A stretch of 64,000 nucleotides of DNA. Source: Methanolobus sediminis. Lineage in GTDB: Archaea > Halobacteriota > Methanosarcinia > Methanosarcinales > Methanosarcinaceae. The translations under genes were made by a program, and so were the position numbers. Below the pieces are notes generated by a model that was not told the origin of the DNA, did no database searches, and saw only the letters and a list, made by a program, of their open reading frames with translations. Below are positions 37,488 through 46,454 of this stretch, one piece after another (positions within the stretch are counted from its first letter, which is position 1; each line of letters opens with the position of its first letter). Location: NCBI RefSeq assembly GCF_031312595.1, contig NZ_CP133592.1, positions 1,364,001-1,428,000 of the forward strand, given 5' to 3'.

Positions 37488-38576
37488 TCAAAAATCAAAA
37501 AGGCTCTTTTGTCCTGTACTTTCCTGCAGGTTGCCAACTCTTACTCCAATACGCCTGAAGTTAATAGTGCTTTCTTCAAGGAACTGTTTCATCAGTTCCA
37601 CAGCATTCTCGGTAAGGATCTCCCTGTCACTTACAGCATGGTTGAAGGTCTTGCTTTTTGTTGAAGTTTTGAAATTTGAGAATATAACGGTTACTGTTAC
37701 AGAACGAAATGAAACTTTCCTTTTTTTGACCTTGCCGATAACATCATCCATAAGCTCATCCAGCAAAGAGAATATCATATTCTCATTCCTGCTGTCATTT
37801 TTAAGTGAAGCCATCCTGCCTATCTGGTCACTTGCAGTTCTTTCTTTCACAGGACTATCATCCTGACCCGATGCAGCCCCTTTCAACCACATGCCTTTGT
37901 TCTTTCCAAAAACGGAAATGAGTTCCATAACATCAAAAGCAGCCAGTTCTTCAACAGTTGTGATTCCCATTTCGGCCAGCTTATCCTCAGTTACCTTGCC
38001 AATTCCCCATAATTTCTTCACCGGCATCGGTTTAAGAAAATCTTCAGTTTCTTCTGGTCTTATTACAGTTATTCCATCAGGTTTGCGAAAAGATGATGCC
38101 ATCTTGGCAATGAGTTTGTTGGGGCCGATGCCAACCGAGCAGGTAATTCTTTCCTGTGATTTCACTTCTTCTTTGATCCTGAGACCGATTTCCTTTGCAA
38201 GATCATAATCACAATTGCAGGATTCGGTTATCTCCAGAAAAGCCTCATCAATACTGATCTTTTCAAAGGCTTCCTCACTGTCTGCATTGGACCTGAGGAT
38301 TTCCATTACACTTGCTGAAACCTCTTCATAGAACGCTTTGCGTACCGGCAGAAAAACAGCATCAGGCTTTTTGGATTTTGCAAGCTTGCATGGCATTGCA
38401 GAGCGTATTCCGGCATCCCTTGCAATATAATTAGAAGTACTGACAGCTCCGCCTGATTCACCACGGTTGGAATACATGCAGACAACAACAGCTTTTCCTT
38501 TAAGTGTCGGGTCTTCCCTCTCTTCAATTGCAGCATAGAAATAGTCCATATCCACATGAATTATCACACGTTCCAT
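37488..38576 (-). CDS. dinB: DNA polymerase IV (Y family)
   Basis: A 362-residue translesion polymerase. The catalytic motifs are HVDMDYFYAAIEER at the N-terminus and SIDEAFLEI (positions about 104-112). The helix-hairpin-helix of the thumb region is at about 175-215 (LWGIGKVTEDKLAEMGI). A C-terminal motif (STGQKSLFDF) matches the PCNA-binding PIP box (QKSLFDF). It lies upstream of the K+ channel gene with no gap. Confidence 0.93.
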   Translation of the reverse strand: MERVIIHVDMDYFYAAIEEREDPTLKGKAVVVCMYSNRGESGGAVSTSNYIARDAGIRSAMPCKLAKSKKPDAVFLPVRKAFYEEVSASVMEILRSNADSEEAFEKISIDEAFLEITESCNCDYDLAKEIGLRIKEEVKSQERITCSVGIGPNKLIAKMASSFRKPDGITVIRPEETEDFLKPMPVKKLWGIGKVTEDKLAEMGITTVEELAAFDVMELISVFGKNKGMWLKGAASGQDDSPVKERTASDQIGRMASLKNDSRNENMIFSLLDELMDDVIGKVKKRKVSFRSVTVTVIFSNFKTSTKSKTFNHAVSDREILTENAVELMKQFLEESTINFRRIGVRVGNLQESTGQKSLFDF

Positions 38577-38664
38577 CAGTTAGTAAGTATGCTCAGGAGC
38601 TTTTTATGGTTAACTGACACGGCAGAAATCAAATATAGAAGTATAAAAAGCTGTTTTTGTCTGA

Positions 38665-38690
38665 GAAAAAAAGATTAAGCCACTTAATCT
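38665..38690 (-). terminator. Intrinsic-type terminator overlapping the molbindin stop
   Basis: AGATTAAG (38672-38679) and CTTAATCT (38683-38690) form an 8-bp hairpin on the minus strand that includes the stop codon of the preceding gene. It is followed on that strand by a run of T. Confidence 0.5.
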
Positions 38691-38893
38691 GTGGCTACGA
38701 TGACATTTGATGCTTTTACGATTGCGTATACTTCCTTTCCGACTTCAATACCCAGTCTGTCTGCTGAACTCTTTGTGATAATGGATGTTATCTCTGAGCC
38801 ACCTGGAAGTTCAATTACTATTTCTGCATTAACCGCACCCAGAACGATTTCTTTTACCTTTCCTTTAAGATTATTTCTTGCACTAATTTCCAT
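38684..38893 (-). CDS. Molbindin-like Mop/TOBE domain protein
   Basis: A 69-residue single Mop domain (SARNNLKGKVKEIVLGAVNA, then VEIELPGG-like strands and ...VGKEVYAIVKASNVIVAT). The family binds molybdate or tungstate as an oligomer. Methanogens need these for formylmethanofuran dehydrogenase. GGAGG-type Shine-Dalgarno (AAAGGAGG) lies 9 bases upstream. No ABC transporter for molybdate is in the window, so storage or sensing is possible. Confidence 0.85.
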   Translation of the reverse strand: MEISARNNLKGKVKEIVLGAVNAEIVIELPGGSEITSIITKSSADRLGIEVGKEVYAIVKASNVIVATD

Positions 38894-38989
38894 CCATGAA
38901 ACCTCCTTTAGATTTCAGGATGAAATTATTTTGAAGATGTATATACTTTGCGATATTTTTTGAAATATTCGTCTGGTGATAACGGTGTA

Positions 38990-40048
38990 TCAGAGTATCG
39001 TATCCCTGCAATCTACGTGCATACGGTTGAAATCAGGCACTTTTCCTGAGATTGGTTTTGCGTAGAGATAGAGTTTCTCGTACATTGGCTTGAACTTCTT
39101 CATTATTCCAATGATCGGATCATCAGGGTCGGTATAGGCTCCGAAGAACTCACAATTTGTATCATACATGAGATTGTTGCAATACTTCAGTATATCTTCC
39201 ATTGCATGACTGTGTTCCTGCTCAAACGCATGGTCAACAATGGAATGTAGCTTGCAGACTTCACCTTCACCTGGTATTCTTGGCATGCTGACAAAGTGTC
39301 TTAGTATTCCATAAGTATTTGTCATGAACTTCCACATCATTGGTTCCTTTGTGTAGGTAACTTCCATAAGAACAGATGTGTCCCAGAGGCCTGCGCATGC
39401 AACTATATGTCCTTTCCATTTTGCCACAATGAAATTCTCAAGTCCGTATCCAAGTATTTTCTCAGCGTAGTCCCTGAAACTCTCTGTTGAGAATGGTGTA
39501 AAATGAGTATTTCCATGATAATAATCATTGAGGAGTTTAACAGCTTCATGAATATCTTCTGGGTTGATTCTCTCAAGCTCATATCCGGCTTTAACATCTT
39601 CCTTTTTATAAGCCGACATCGAAATGACCTGTATGTTCTTCTCCCTCATGTACCCCATCTTATCAAAAAGGTTCATGAATGCTTCATTTGGTTCATAAAC
39701 ATAAGAATAGATGTGAGAAGCCTTTACTTCTGCTGCAGCTCTTTCTGCTTCCCTGACAAGCTCAACTGCAATCCCCTGTCTTCTATGGTCAGGATGAACC
39801 ATAACTTCTGCAATGTAAAGGTATGGTTCATCCGTTCCCTGTTTAATTGTCCACCCTATCCATCCCACAGCGGTGGCATCTTTTTCTGCGACACGGATCT
39901 CCCAGTTGTCATAAAGCTCATATCTTGCCGTTATATCCGGTCCTTTGTCAATGACCATTGCATATTCTTCATTTCCCTGAGGGCACAACTTTTCAATATT
40001 CAACAGAGCATCGTTGTCCTCTTCCCTAAAAGGTCTTATATTGATCAT
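38990..40048 (-). CDS. GNAT N-acetyltransferase, two-domain
   Basis: A 352-residue protein with an N-terminal GNAT domain (about 1-150). It has the acetyl-CoA motif HPDHRRQGIAVELV (about residues 88-101). The C-terminal 200 residues resemble a second, weaker acetyltransferase-like domain. A paralogue of the same length and layout lies at 58141, showing gene duplication. Substrate unknown. No operon partner is seen. Confidence 0.82.
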   Translation of the reverse strand: MINIRPFREEDNDALLNIEKLCPQGNEEYAMVIDKGPDITARYELYDNWEIRVAEKDATAVGWIGWTIKQGTDEPYLYIAEVMVHPDHRRQGIAVELVREAERAAAEVKASHIYSYVYEPNEAFMNLFDKMGYMREKNIQVISMSAYKKEDVKAGYELERINPEDIHEAVKLLNDYYHGNTHFTPFSTESFRDYAEKILGYGLENFIVAKWKGHIVACAGLWDTSVLMEVTYTKEPMMWKFMTNTYGILRHFVSMPRIPGEGEVCKLHSIVDHAFEQEHSHAMEDILKYCNNLMYDTNCEFFGAYTDPDDPIIGIMKKFKPMYEKLYLYAKPISGKVPDFNRMHVDCRDTIL

Positions 40049-40281
40049 GCAATCACTCCGGTATCATTTATTTACGATTCCGGTAACAAGGAAACACCGG
40101 AAAAAACAGAGCCATAACTCCGCATCACAGGTTTTTAAATTATACGACTCCCAAATAAAAATTGAATTCGATGTGATATATAGGTTTTGGATTTAAATTA
40201 AAGCTAATTAATAAAATATTCAAGAGCAGCTATCAAATTGATAAGTGAAAAGCTGCTCCTATTTATCCTCCTGATCAATCT

Positions 40282-41211
40282 TCATTCCTCATATTCAGCA
40301 AGTGCTGTGCTGAGATATCTTTCCCCTGTATCCGGTAATATCACAACTATCATTTTTCCTGCATTCTCCTCTCGCCTGGCAACCTGTAATGCTGCATGAA
40401 GAGCTGCACCACATGAGATTCCGACAAGTATTCCCTCTTTTTTTGCTATCTGTCTTGCAGTTTCAAAAGCATCCTCATTGCTGACTTTGATGATTTCATC
40501 GATGATTTCCGTATTCAGCACATCAGGAATGAAACCGGCACCAATCCCCTGTATCTTGTGAGGTCCGGGATTCCCTCCGGAAAGTACAGGCGAATCCTCC
40601 GGTTCAACGGCTATTGCCTTGAAAGAAGGCTTCCGGGCTTTAATAACTTCAGAGATTCCGGTAATAGTTCCTCCTGTACCGACACCTGCCACAAGATAAT
40701 CTATTTTACCGTCTGTGTCCTTCCATATTTCTTCGGCTGTTGTACGGCGGTGTATCTCAGGATTTGCAGGGTTCATGAACTGCTGCGGAATAAAAGAGTT
40801 CTCAGTTTTCTTTGCCAGCTCCTCAGCTTCACTGATGGCTCCGTTCATGCCTTTACTTCCCGGTGTGAGAACTATTTCAGCGCCAAGCATACTGAGTATC
40901 TTCCTTCTTTCAATGCTCATGGTTTCAGGCATCGTGAGGATGAGACGATACCCCTTTGCTGCACAAACAAAAGCAAGTCCTATTCCTGTGTTGCCTGATG
41001 TTGGTTCTATCACGATTGAATCTTTATTGAGAAGCCCCTCTTTTTCAGCCGTTTCTATCATATTCAGAGCAATACGATCCTTAACTGAGCTTAATGGATT
41101 AAAGGATTCAACCTTACCGATCACAGTTGCATGACATCCTTCAGTGATCCTGTTCAGGCGAACAAGAGGTGTATTTCCAACTGTCTTTGTTATGTCTTCA
41201 TAAATTCTGAT
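40282..41211 (-). CDS. cysK: Cysteine synthase (O-acetylserine sulfhydrylase), apparent AUC start
   Basis: CysK makes L-cysteine from O-acetylserine and sulfide with PLP. The PLP-Lys is in [11 protein letters not shown], the phosphate-binding loop is TSGNTGIG, and the [10 protein letters not shown] loop follows. Similarity to CysK extends upstream to [18 protein letters not shown], but in that frame there is no ATG, GTG or TTG back to a stop at 41244. ATC at 41211 lies 8 bases after GGGAG and is exactly where family members start (MRIYED...). I infer an AUC start, giving 309 residues. Otherwise translation would begin at GTG 41124, losing 29 residues. It is downstream of cysE. Confidence 0.85.
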   Translation of the reverse strand: MRIYEDITKTVGNTPLVRLNRITEGCHATVIGKVESFNPLSSVKDRIALNMIETAEKEGLLNKDSIVIEPTSGNTGIGLAFVCAAKGYRLILTMPETMSIERRKILSMLGAEIVLTPGSKGMNGAISEAEELAKKTENSFIPQQFMNPANPEIHRRTTAEEIWKDTDGKIDYLVAGVGTGGTITGISEVIKARKPSFKAIAVEPEDSPVLSGGNPGPHKIQGIGAGFIPDVLNTEIIDEIIKVSNEDAFETARQIAKKEGILVGISCGAALHAALQVARREENAGKMIVVILPDTGERYLSTALAEYEE

Positions 41212-41272
41212 TTTACCAGCTCCCTTTAAAATTAATTTGTTTCTTAAGATTCAAAGCAGATGACAGATACTC

Positions 41273-42235
41273 TCATTTTTTTTCCTTGAAAATGAGTCTC
41301 GGTTCTTCGATAATCACCTTTGTATCAGGTGGAACTGACTTTGTGATCCAGACATTACCGCCTATAACTGACCGTGTGCCAATCACGGTATCTCCACCGA
41401 GAATAGTTGCATTGGAATAGATGATAACATCATTTTCAATGGTAGGATGCCTTTTTTTATCTCGTACAAGTTTTCCGGATTCATCTTTTGGAAAGCTCAG
41501 GGAACCCAGGGTAACTCCCTGATAGATACGGACATTGTCCCCAATCTCACAGGTTTCACCAATAACCACACCCGTACCGTGGTCGATAACGAATCCTTTA
41601 CCGATCTTAGCACCGGGGTGGATATCGATTCCTGCAACACTATGCGCATACTCTGTCATGATACGGGGAATAATTGATATTCCTTGTTTGTGCAGTTCAT
41701 GTGCTGAGCGGTACACGGTCATTGCAAATATCCCAGGATAGCTGAAGATGATCTCGTCGTGGCTCTTGGCTGCCGGATCACCCTCATATGTGGCAATGAT
41801 ATCCGAAGCCAGCATGGATCTTATTTCAGGTATCTTTCTCAGGAAACGTATGGTTTCCTCATGTCCACGGTCAATGCATTCGGTGCATTCCTCGTCACGG
41901 CGGTTGCATTCATGGATAATGCTGTTGGTTATCTGTTCTGATAGTTTGCCAAACAATTCGGTTATCTCATTTCCCAGATGATACGGCAAGGTATTCCTGT
42001 CGACTGTCTGGTCTCCAAAGTAACCCGGGAAGAGAATATCCTTTATCAGGTCGATGATTTCGATCAGTGCTTCTTTGGACGGGATAACAGCAGCTTCAAG
42101 GTGGTCAAAACAGCCTCTCTCAGAACAACTATTGACGACAAGGTCTATGATTTCCGGAATTTCCGGGCGATATGTATTGTCGACCATGGAATTCAGTATC
42201 GTGCATCTTTTTTGTCCTGATAATTTTTTGGTCAT
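41273..42235 (-). CDS. cysE: Serine O-acetyltransferase
   Basis: A 320-residue enzyme that makes O-acetylserine for CysK. The C-terminal left-handed beta-helix shows hexapeptide repeats (IDIHPGAKIGKGFVIDHGTG, then VVIGETCEIGDNVRIYQGVT) with the catalytic His. The N-terminal half is helical with several Cys. It precedes cysK in the same direction with a short gap, so the two form a cysteine biosynthesis operon. Confidence 0.93.
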   Translation of the reverse strand: MTKKLSGQKRCTILNSMVDNTYRPEIPEIIDLVVNSCSERGCFDHLEAAVIPSKEALIEIIDLIKDILFPGYFGDQTVDRNTLPYHLGNEITELFGKLSEQITNSIIHECNRRDEECTECIDRGHEETIRFLRKIPEIRSMLASDIIATYEGDPAAKSHDEIIFSYPGIFAMTVYRSAHELHKQGISIIPRIMTEYAHSVAGIDIHPGAKIGKGFVIDHGTGVVIGETCEIGDNVRIYQGVTLGSLSFPKDESGKLVRDKKRHPTIENDVIIYSNATILGGDTVIGTRSVIGGNVWITKSVPPDTKVIIEEPRLIFKEKK

Positions 42236-42352
42236 ATTTATCCCGTCTTTAATATTCTATTTCTTCATGATGTTAACGCTGTTAACAATACTTGCATTTA
42301 CAAACTCTCTTTTTTTTTGCGTAATTTCCATTCCAAAAGGCACAGCTATAAT

Positions 42353-42796
42353 TCAGCACTGCCCACTTTCAGTAAACCTATAATATGATTGAAGATAATC
42401 CCATTTAAAATCTTTGAAGCTACTAATGAAACATTGTTTCTGTTTTGTGAATAAGGTTTTCAGCCGCCTTTTTTCCTTCGGGAGCGAATGAATTTGTATA
42501 TACGGGTTCCACCCAGGTGAATAAGGAAATATTATTTCCAGAGGCTTTTTTTCAGAATCTGGATGATTTAAGACCTCTTTATTTCCAGTAGAGAGATCCA
42601 ACCAGGGTATTTTCCATGTAATGTCATATTTCGCATTATTCTGGGATGAAAACTTTATTATAATAAGTTCCACACCCTCTCTTCTCTCTCCAGATATCTG
42701 CAATTGAATCAAATTCAGACTGAAAAGCAGATACTCGTTTCTTTCCACTGGAATCTCTGTCCTGAGGAACGATACCTGAATCGGAGCTGCTGGCAT
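42353..42796 (-). CDS. Hypothetical protein (uncertain)
   Basis: An ORF of 147 codons from ATG at 42796 (MPAAPIQVSFLRTEIPVERN) contains strand-like segments (EYLLFSLNLIQLQISGERRE, GVELIIIKFSSQNNAKY). It has the look of a real protein, but with no Shine-Dalgarno and a compositionally odd C-terminus. I recognise no family. A longer frame starts at TTG 42844. It could be a decayed gene. Confidence 0.35.
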   Translation of the reverse strand: MPAAPIQVSFLRTEIPVERNEYLLFSLNLIQLQISGERREGVELIIIKFSSQNNAKYDITWKIPWLDLSTGNKEVLNHPDSEKKPLEIIFPYSPGWNPYIQIHSLPKEKRRLKTLFTKQKQCFISSFKDFKWDYLQSYYRFTESGQC

Positions 42797-42924
42797 AGAT
42801 AAAAATCTGTCATGACAATTATTTACTCTTTTTGATAGCTGCAATTATTTCCTGAAACCTACCTTTTGCAGAGTTTTTTTTCTTAAGCACACATCTTTAA
42901 ATAGTACACACTATTAGATATTTT

Positions 42925-44079
42925 ATGCAATCCGAAGGTCAAAAAGAGATAATTAGCGAGGAACTGCTTCCAGTCACGGATATTGATATCAGGGCACTGG
43001 CTGAGGTATATGATGAAAAACCTGTTTACCTTTCTGTTTACCTGCCGGTATCCAGAAGGGAAAATGAGCATTTGAACCGTATTTTTGTGGACTCAAGAGT
43101 GAGTGCTATCAAAAAAGCTTTGAACCCTGAACTTCGCTCTGAGTTTGAAAAGACCTTTGAGCTGGCAGGATCCTCAGTTTTTGAGGAGCCAATTTCAGGT
43201 GAAAAAGGAAGAATCATTTTTGCAAACTCAAAGGAATCCTTCCTTCATGTTTACAGGCTTGCAGTGGAACCGGAGCAGTCATTTGTTCTTGATACCTCAC
43301 CTTATATGCTTCCGCTTGCAAGACTGAGAGCAGATTATGAGGATTATGGTGTGCTTCTGGTTGATTCACAGGAAGCTAAGTTCACATGCATACGTTCCGA
43401 TATCGCAGAAGAAAAGAAACACCTTTCAACTGACCTTATGAACAAACACAAAAAAGGAGGCTGGAGCCAGATGCGTTTCAACCACCTGAGAAAAGGAGCC
43501 ATCAAATCCTTCCTGTCAGAAGTTGCTGAAAATGTCCAGGGAACATGTAACCAGTTAGAGACAAGAGGTTTTGTTCTTGCAGGACCAGGGGAAGCAAAGC
43601 AGCAGCTTATGGAAATGCTGCCATATGAAGTCCAGCAGAAGGTTCTGGGCGTGATTGATGTTCCCATTGCTATTCCAAGAGATGAACTGGTGGAAGCCGG
43701 AGATGCTGTACTTCAGGAAAGTGAACATTCTGAGGCCAGACATGCTGCTGAAGAACTCAAGACAGCTCTGTTAAAAGGTGGTCTTGCAGCACATGGGATT
43801 GATGATGTAAAGGATGCTCTGGAACAGGCAAGGGTGAACATCCTGCTGATCCTGAAGGATTCATCGGTTCCAGGCTGGATCTGTGAGAGATGCCAGAACC
43901 TGCAGGCAAGTGCCAATGCTCCAAAGGAGTGTGACAGGTGTGGAGGACCAACATCTTCTGTGAATGTTATTGAGGAACTCTATGAACTTGCCCAGCGCAC
44001 AGATGCGAAGGTCGTCTTCGTGGAAAAAGAGGATTTTCTGGATTCTGATGATGTTGTGGGTGCGCTTCTAAGATACTAA
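42925..44079 (+). CDS. eRF1/Vms1-like release-factor family protein
   Basis: A 384-residue protein related to archaeo-eukaryotic peptide chain release factor 1 (baeRF/VLRF1-type). An N-terminal alpha/beta domain (about 1-125) is followed by an RNase H-like middle domain (about 140-290), which contains KKGGWSQMRF at residues 176-185, the place of the GGQ-type loop (GGxSQxRF in Vms1-like proteins). A zinc ribbon (CERCQNLQASANAPKECDRC) and an RF1-like domain 3 follow. Such proteins cleave peptidyl-tRNA on stalled ribosomes; here the Gln of GGQ is replaced by Trp but Gln follows as SQ. Function on UAG is a speculation worth testing. Confidence 0.82.
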   Translation: MQSEGQKEIISEELLPVTDIDIRALAEVYDEKPVYLSVYLPVSRRENEHLNRIFVDSRVSAIKKALNPELRSEFEKTFELAGSSVFEEPISGEKGRIIFANSKESFLHVYRLAVEPEQSFVLDTSPYMLPLARLRADYEDYGVLLVDSQEAKFTCIRSDIAEEKKHLSTDLMNKHKKGGWSQMRFNHLRKGAIKSFLSEVAENVQGTCNQLETRGFVLAGPGEAKQQLMEMLPYEVQQKVLGVIDVPIAIPRDELVEAGDAVLQESEHSEARHAAEELKTALLKGGLAAHGIDDVKDALEQARVNILLILKDSSVPGWICERCQNLQASANAPKECDRCGGPTSSVNVIEELYELAQRTDAKVVFVEKEDFLDSDDVVGALLRY

Positions 44080-44152
44080 TATATACAAAATTGAAAACAG
44101 GTTTTCCTGAATCGATTATCAGGAAAACCATTGAATTCTCAATACTATATCA

Positions 44153-45445
44153 TCATTCGTCCGGATGCCATTTCTTCATATGCTCTGCATGTGTTTTCAA
44201 GTAAGCTCCTTTCCCATAGAACCTGTCATAGAAATCAAGGTCCAGATGATGAGCCTGCAGGTATGGCAGTACAAACATGCTGGGTACGGTTCCGGGGAAC
44301 TTCCCGAATGTATCATAGATATACTGAGCCTGGAGCGCGGCACATTCTTTGAAATGCTCATCAGGGACCTGCGCACTGCTGCGTACTCCTGCCGTATCCT
44401 TGTAGTATCCGGGTGTTTCAGGGTTATATGGTCCTCCCGGGCCGAATTTCCTTTCCATTAGTGCGTCCACAGCATGTCGCATATTACGATAGTGAGGTGG
44501 TGTGAATCCCTCAAAGACACCTTCAAGTCCTGTAGGATTTGGAAGGGACCAGCGTTCATCGGTGTCATACCTGAATCCAAGTCCGGGAACTTCCGGGTCA
44601 CCACTTGCACCAAGAACTGAGAACGGGTCCATACCATTGAACAACCATCCACCCAGACCCATGGCCTGCAGCATGAGCATACCTGCATAGCATGAGATAC
44701 CAAGTTCTGTTGTCAGTTCTGAGAGGGACCACATTTCCAGAAAAGTGAGAGGATAGGGTTCTTTCACATCCACGATATCCGAGAACTGTTCTATTCCATC
44801 CATCTGTTTCCCGTTCACATCGTCATAGAAGCAGATACCGTTCTGAACGAAATAACATATACCTGCAAGAATGTGCTGAGCAAGATCTCCAACTGGAATC
44901 ACCATTGTAGTGCCCGGATGGTTGACCACCCATGTATTATGTGCCTCTATATGTGGTGTCTCAGGTGGTATCTTCAGACGACCGTCATATATTTTGTGTA
45001 CACAGCTCCGGTGTGCTTCCAGAAGCTCATCCACATTGAACATCCCGTCCTCGTCCCTTTCAGCCATTGCCGGTGCATCTCTGGTTTTGAATATGTACAC
45101 TCCCTCGTCGTCAGTAAAGAACAGTTCACTTGTGTGGAAACCGGCGGCTGAAGGGAATGTTCTTCCACCGGCACTGCCTGCATAGTTCGACAGATACGGT
45201 GCATAGCGTTCTCCTCGCATGATAAGGTTGTGCCAGCCTGTGTTTCCACCCATAGACGTCAGTAATGTCATTTGCTCAAGCTCTGAAAGTGGTTTTGGCT
45301 TATACTTTGATGTGTACTTGAAGTAACCATCAGGTATAGATGCCCCCATGAAGAACCTGCGTGCTCTTCTTCCGAAAATTGCGTCTGAAAGTCTGAAGTT
45401 CAATACATCTTCGAATCCCGGTGGTAATTTTCCTGTTTCTCCCAC
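44153..45445 (-). CDS. Nitroreductase-fold protein of unknown function
   Basis: A 430-residue protein. It has the nitroreductase FMN-binding pattern in the first half (FGRRARRFF, then KPLSELEQMTLLTSMGGNTG, then a PSAAGFHTSELFF segment) and AGMLMLQAMGLGGWLFNG later. About 120 residues at the C-terminus are specific to this group. It probably binds FMN; substrate unknown. Start: GTG at 45445 with GGAGG 7 bases upstream is better than ATG at 45472. Confidence 0.65.
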   Translation of the reverse strand: MGETGKLPPGFEDVLNFRLSDAIFGRRARRFFMGASIPDGYFKYTSKYKPKPLSELEQMTLLTSMGGNTGWHNLIMRGERYAPYLSNYAGSAGGRTFPSAAGFHTSELFFTDDEGVYIFKTRDAPAMAERDEDGMFNVDELLEAHRSCVHKIYDGRLKIPPETPHIEAHNTWVVNHPGTTMVIPVGDLAQHILAGICYFVQNGICFYDDVNGKQMDGIEQFSDIVDVKEPYPLTFLEMWSLSELTTELGISCYAGMLMLQAMGLGGWLFNGMDPFSVLGASGDPEVPGLGFRYDTDERWSLPNPTGLEGVFEGFTPPHYRNMRHAVDALMERKFGPGGPYNPETPGYYKDTAGVRSSAQVPDEHFKECAALQAQYIYDTFGKFPGTVPSMFVLPYLQAHHLDLDFYDRFYGKGAYLKTHAEHMKKWHPDE

Positions 45446-45647
45446 ATTATTTCCTCCTCTATAGACCCACATTTCATATACAGAAGGTTTTCTTCATGGA
45501 AATACCGTTATAACAGATCCATGTATAAGGAAAAAAGCATATTCCCTCATTGTGATTCTCTGCAGGGATTATGTATGATATTTTTTCCTGCTCCCCATTA
45601 AAAGTTGACTTACATTTGATTTAAGATTTCTGCAAAACAAAACTTAA

Positions 45648-46349
45648 TCATTTAATGCAGTAAAACCCTGCCTGCATGTAAGAGTACCAGAACAGTTCCA
45701 CGGTCCTGAATCCTGTTTCCCTCAGCAGTTTGAGATGTTCCTCAACTGTGATGGGGAAATATTCTGTTCCAAAACGCTTGAGATGTGCTTCAACCTCTTC
45801 CTCCGTTCTACCATGTCTGGACTGGAAATCTCCCCAGTAACTTTTTCCAATGGAAATACCCTCTTCTGTAAGCGGACTGATATTCTCAAAGGTGATGAAA
45901 ATACCTCCTTCTTTCAGCAGTTCATAACATTTTAGAACTGCTTTTTTCCTGTTTTCCAGGTCAAGATAGTGGTGGCACTGGATCGCAGTGATGATATCCG
46001 GCTGTTCGCTGAGTTCCTGGGTGAAATCCTGGGTTGCAGAAGCTTCAAGGATTTTAATTTTATTACAGTTATATGATGAGAGTTTTTCCTTTGCCTGCGT
46101 GAGCATTCCTTCTGACGGATCAAGCATGAGGAATTTTGTATCAGGAAAATGTTCTATGGCCTTTGCGATGAATGTCCCTGTCCCGCATCCTGTATCCATC
46201 CATACTTTTGGTGGTTCCGGGAGTGATTCGACAAGATTTATGGTCTCTTCGTGAAATGATCTGTAGTAAGGGAGAACTGTAGATATCTTGGAATCATAAT
46301 CCTCGGGAAGATGAGGAGTTTTGTTCTCATGAGTTTGGTCAGAAGGCAT
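45648..46349 (-). CDS. SAM-dependent methyltransferase, class I
   Basis: A 233-residue protein with a Rossmann methyltransferase core: motif I is MDTGCGTGTFIAKA, followed by the acidic loop LMLDPSEGML and motif IV-like ITAIQCHHYLDL. Substrate unknown. It is a single gene, divergent from the aldo/keto reductase pair. Confidence 0.8.
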   Translation of the reverse strand: MPSDQTHENKTPHLPEDYDSKISTVLPYYRSFHEETINLVESLPEPPKVWMDTGCGTGTFIAKAIEHFPDTKFLMLDPSEGMLTQAKEKLSSYNCNKIKILEASATQDFTQELSEQPDIITAIQCHHYLDLENRKKAVLKCYELLKEGGIFITFENISPLTEEGISIGKSYWGDFQSRHGRTEEEVEAHLKRFGTEYFPITVEEHLKLLRETGFRTVELFWYSYMQAGFYCIK

Positions 46350-46454
46350 ATAGCAAAATGGACTTTTTTATTATTTATATTTCCTTTGCAGAGCCTTTAA
46401 GTAATCCGACTGCCAAATGACTGATTAGTCACTTAAAGATAAGGAGCTAAGAGG

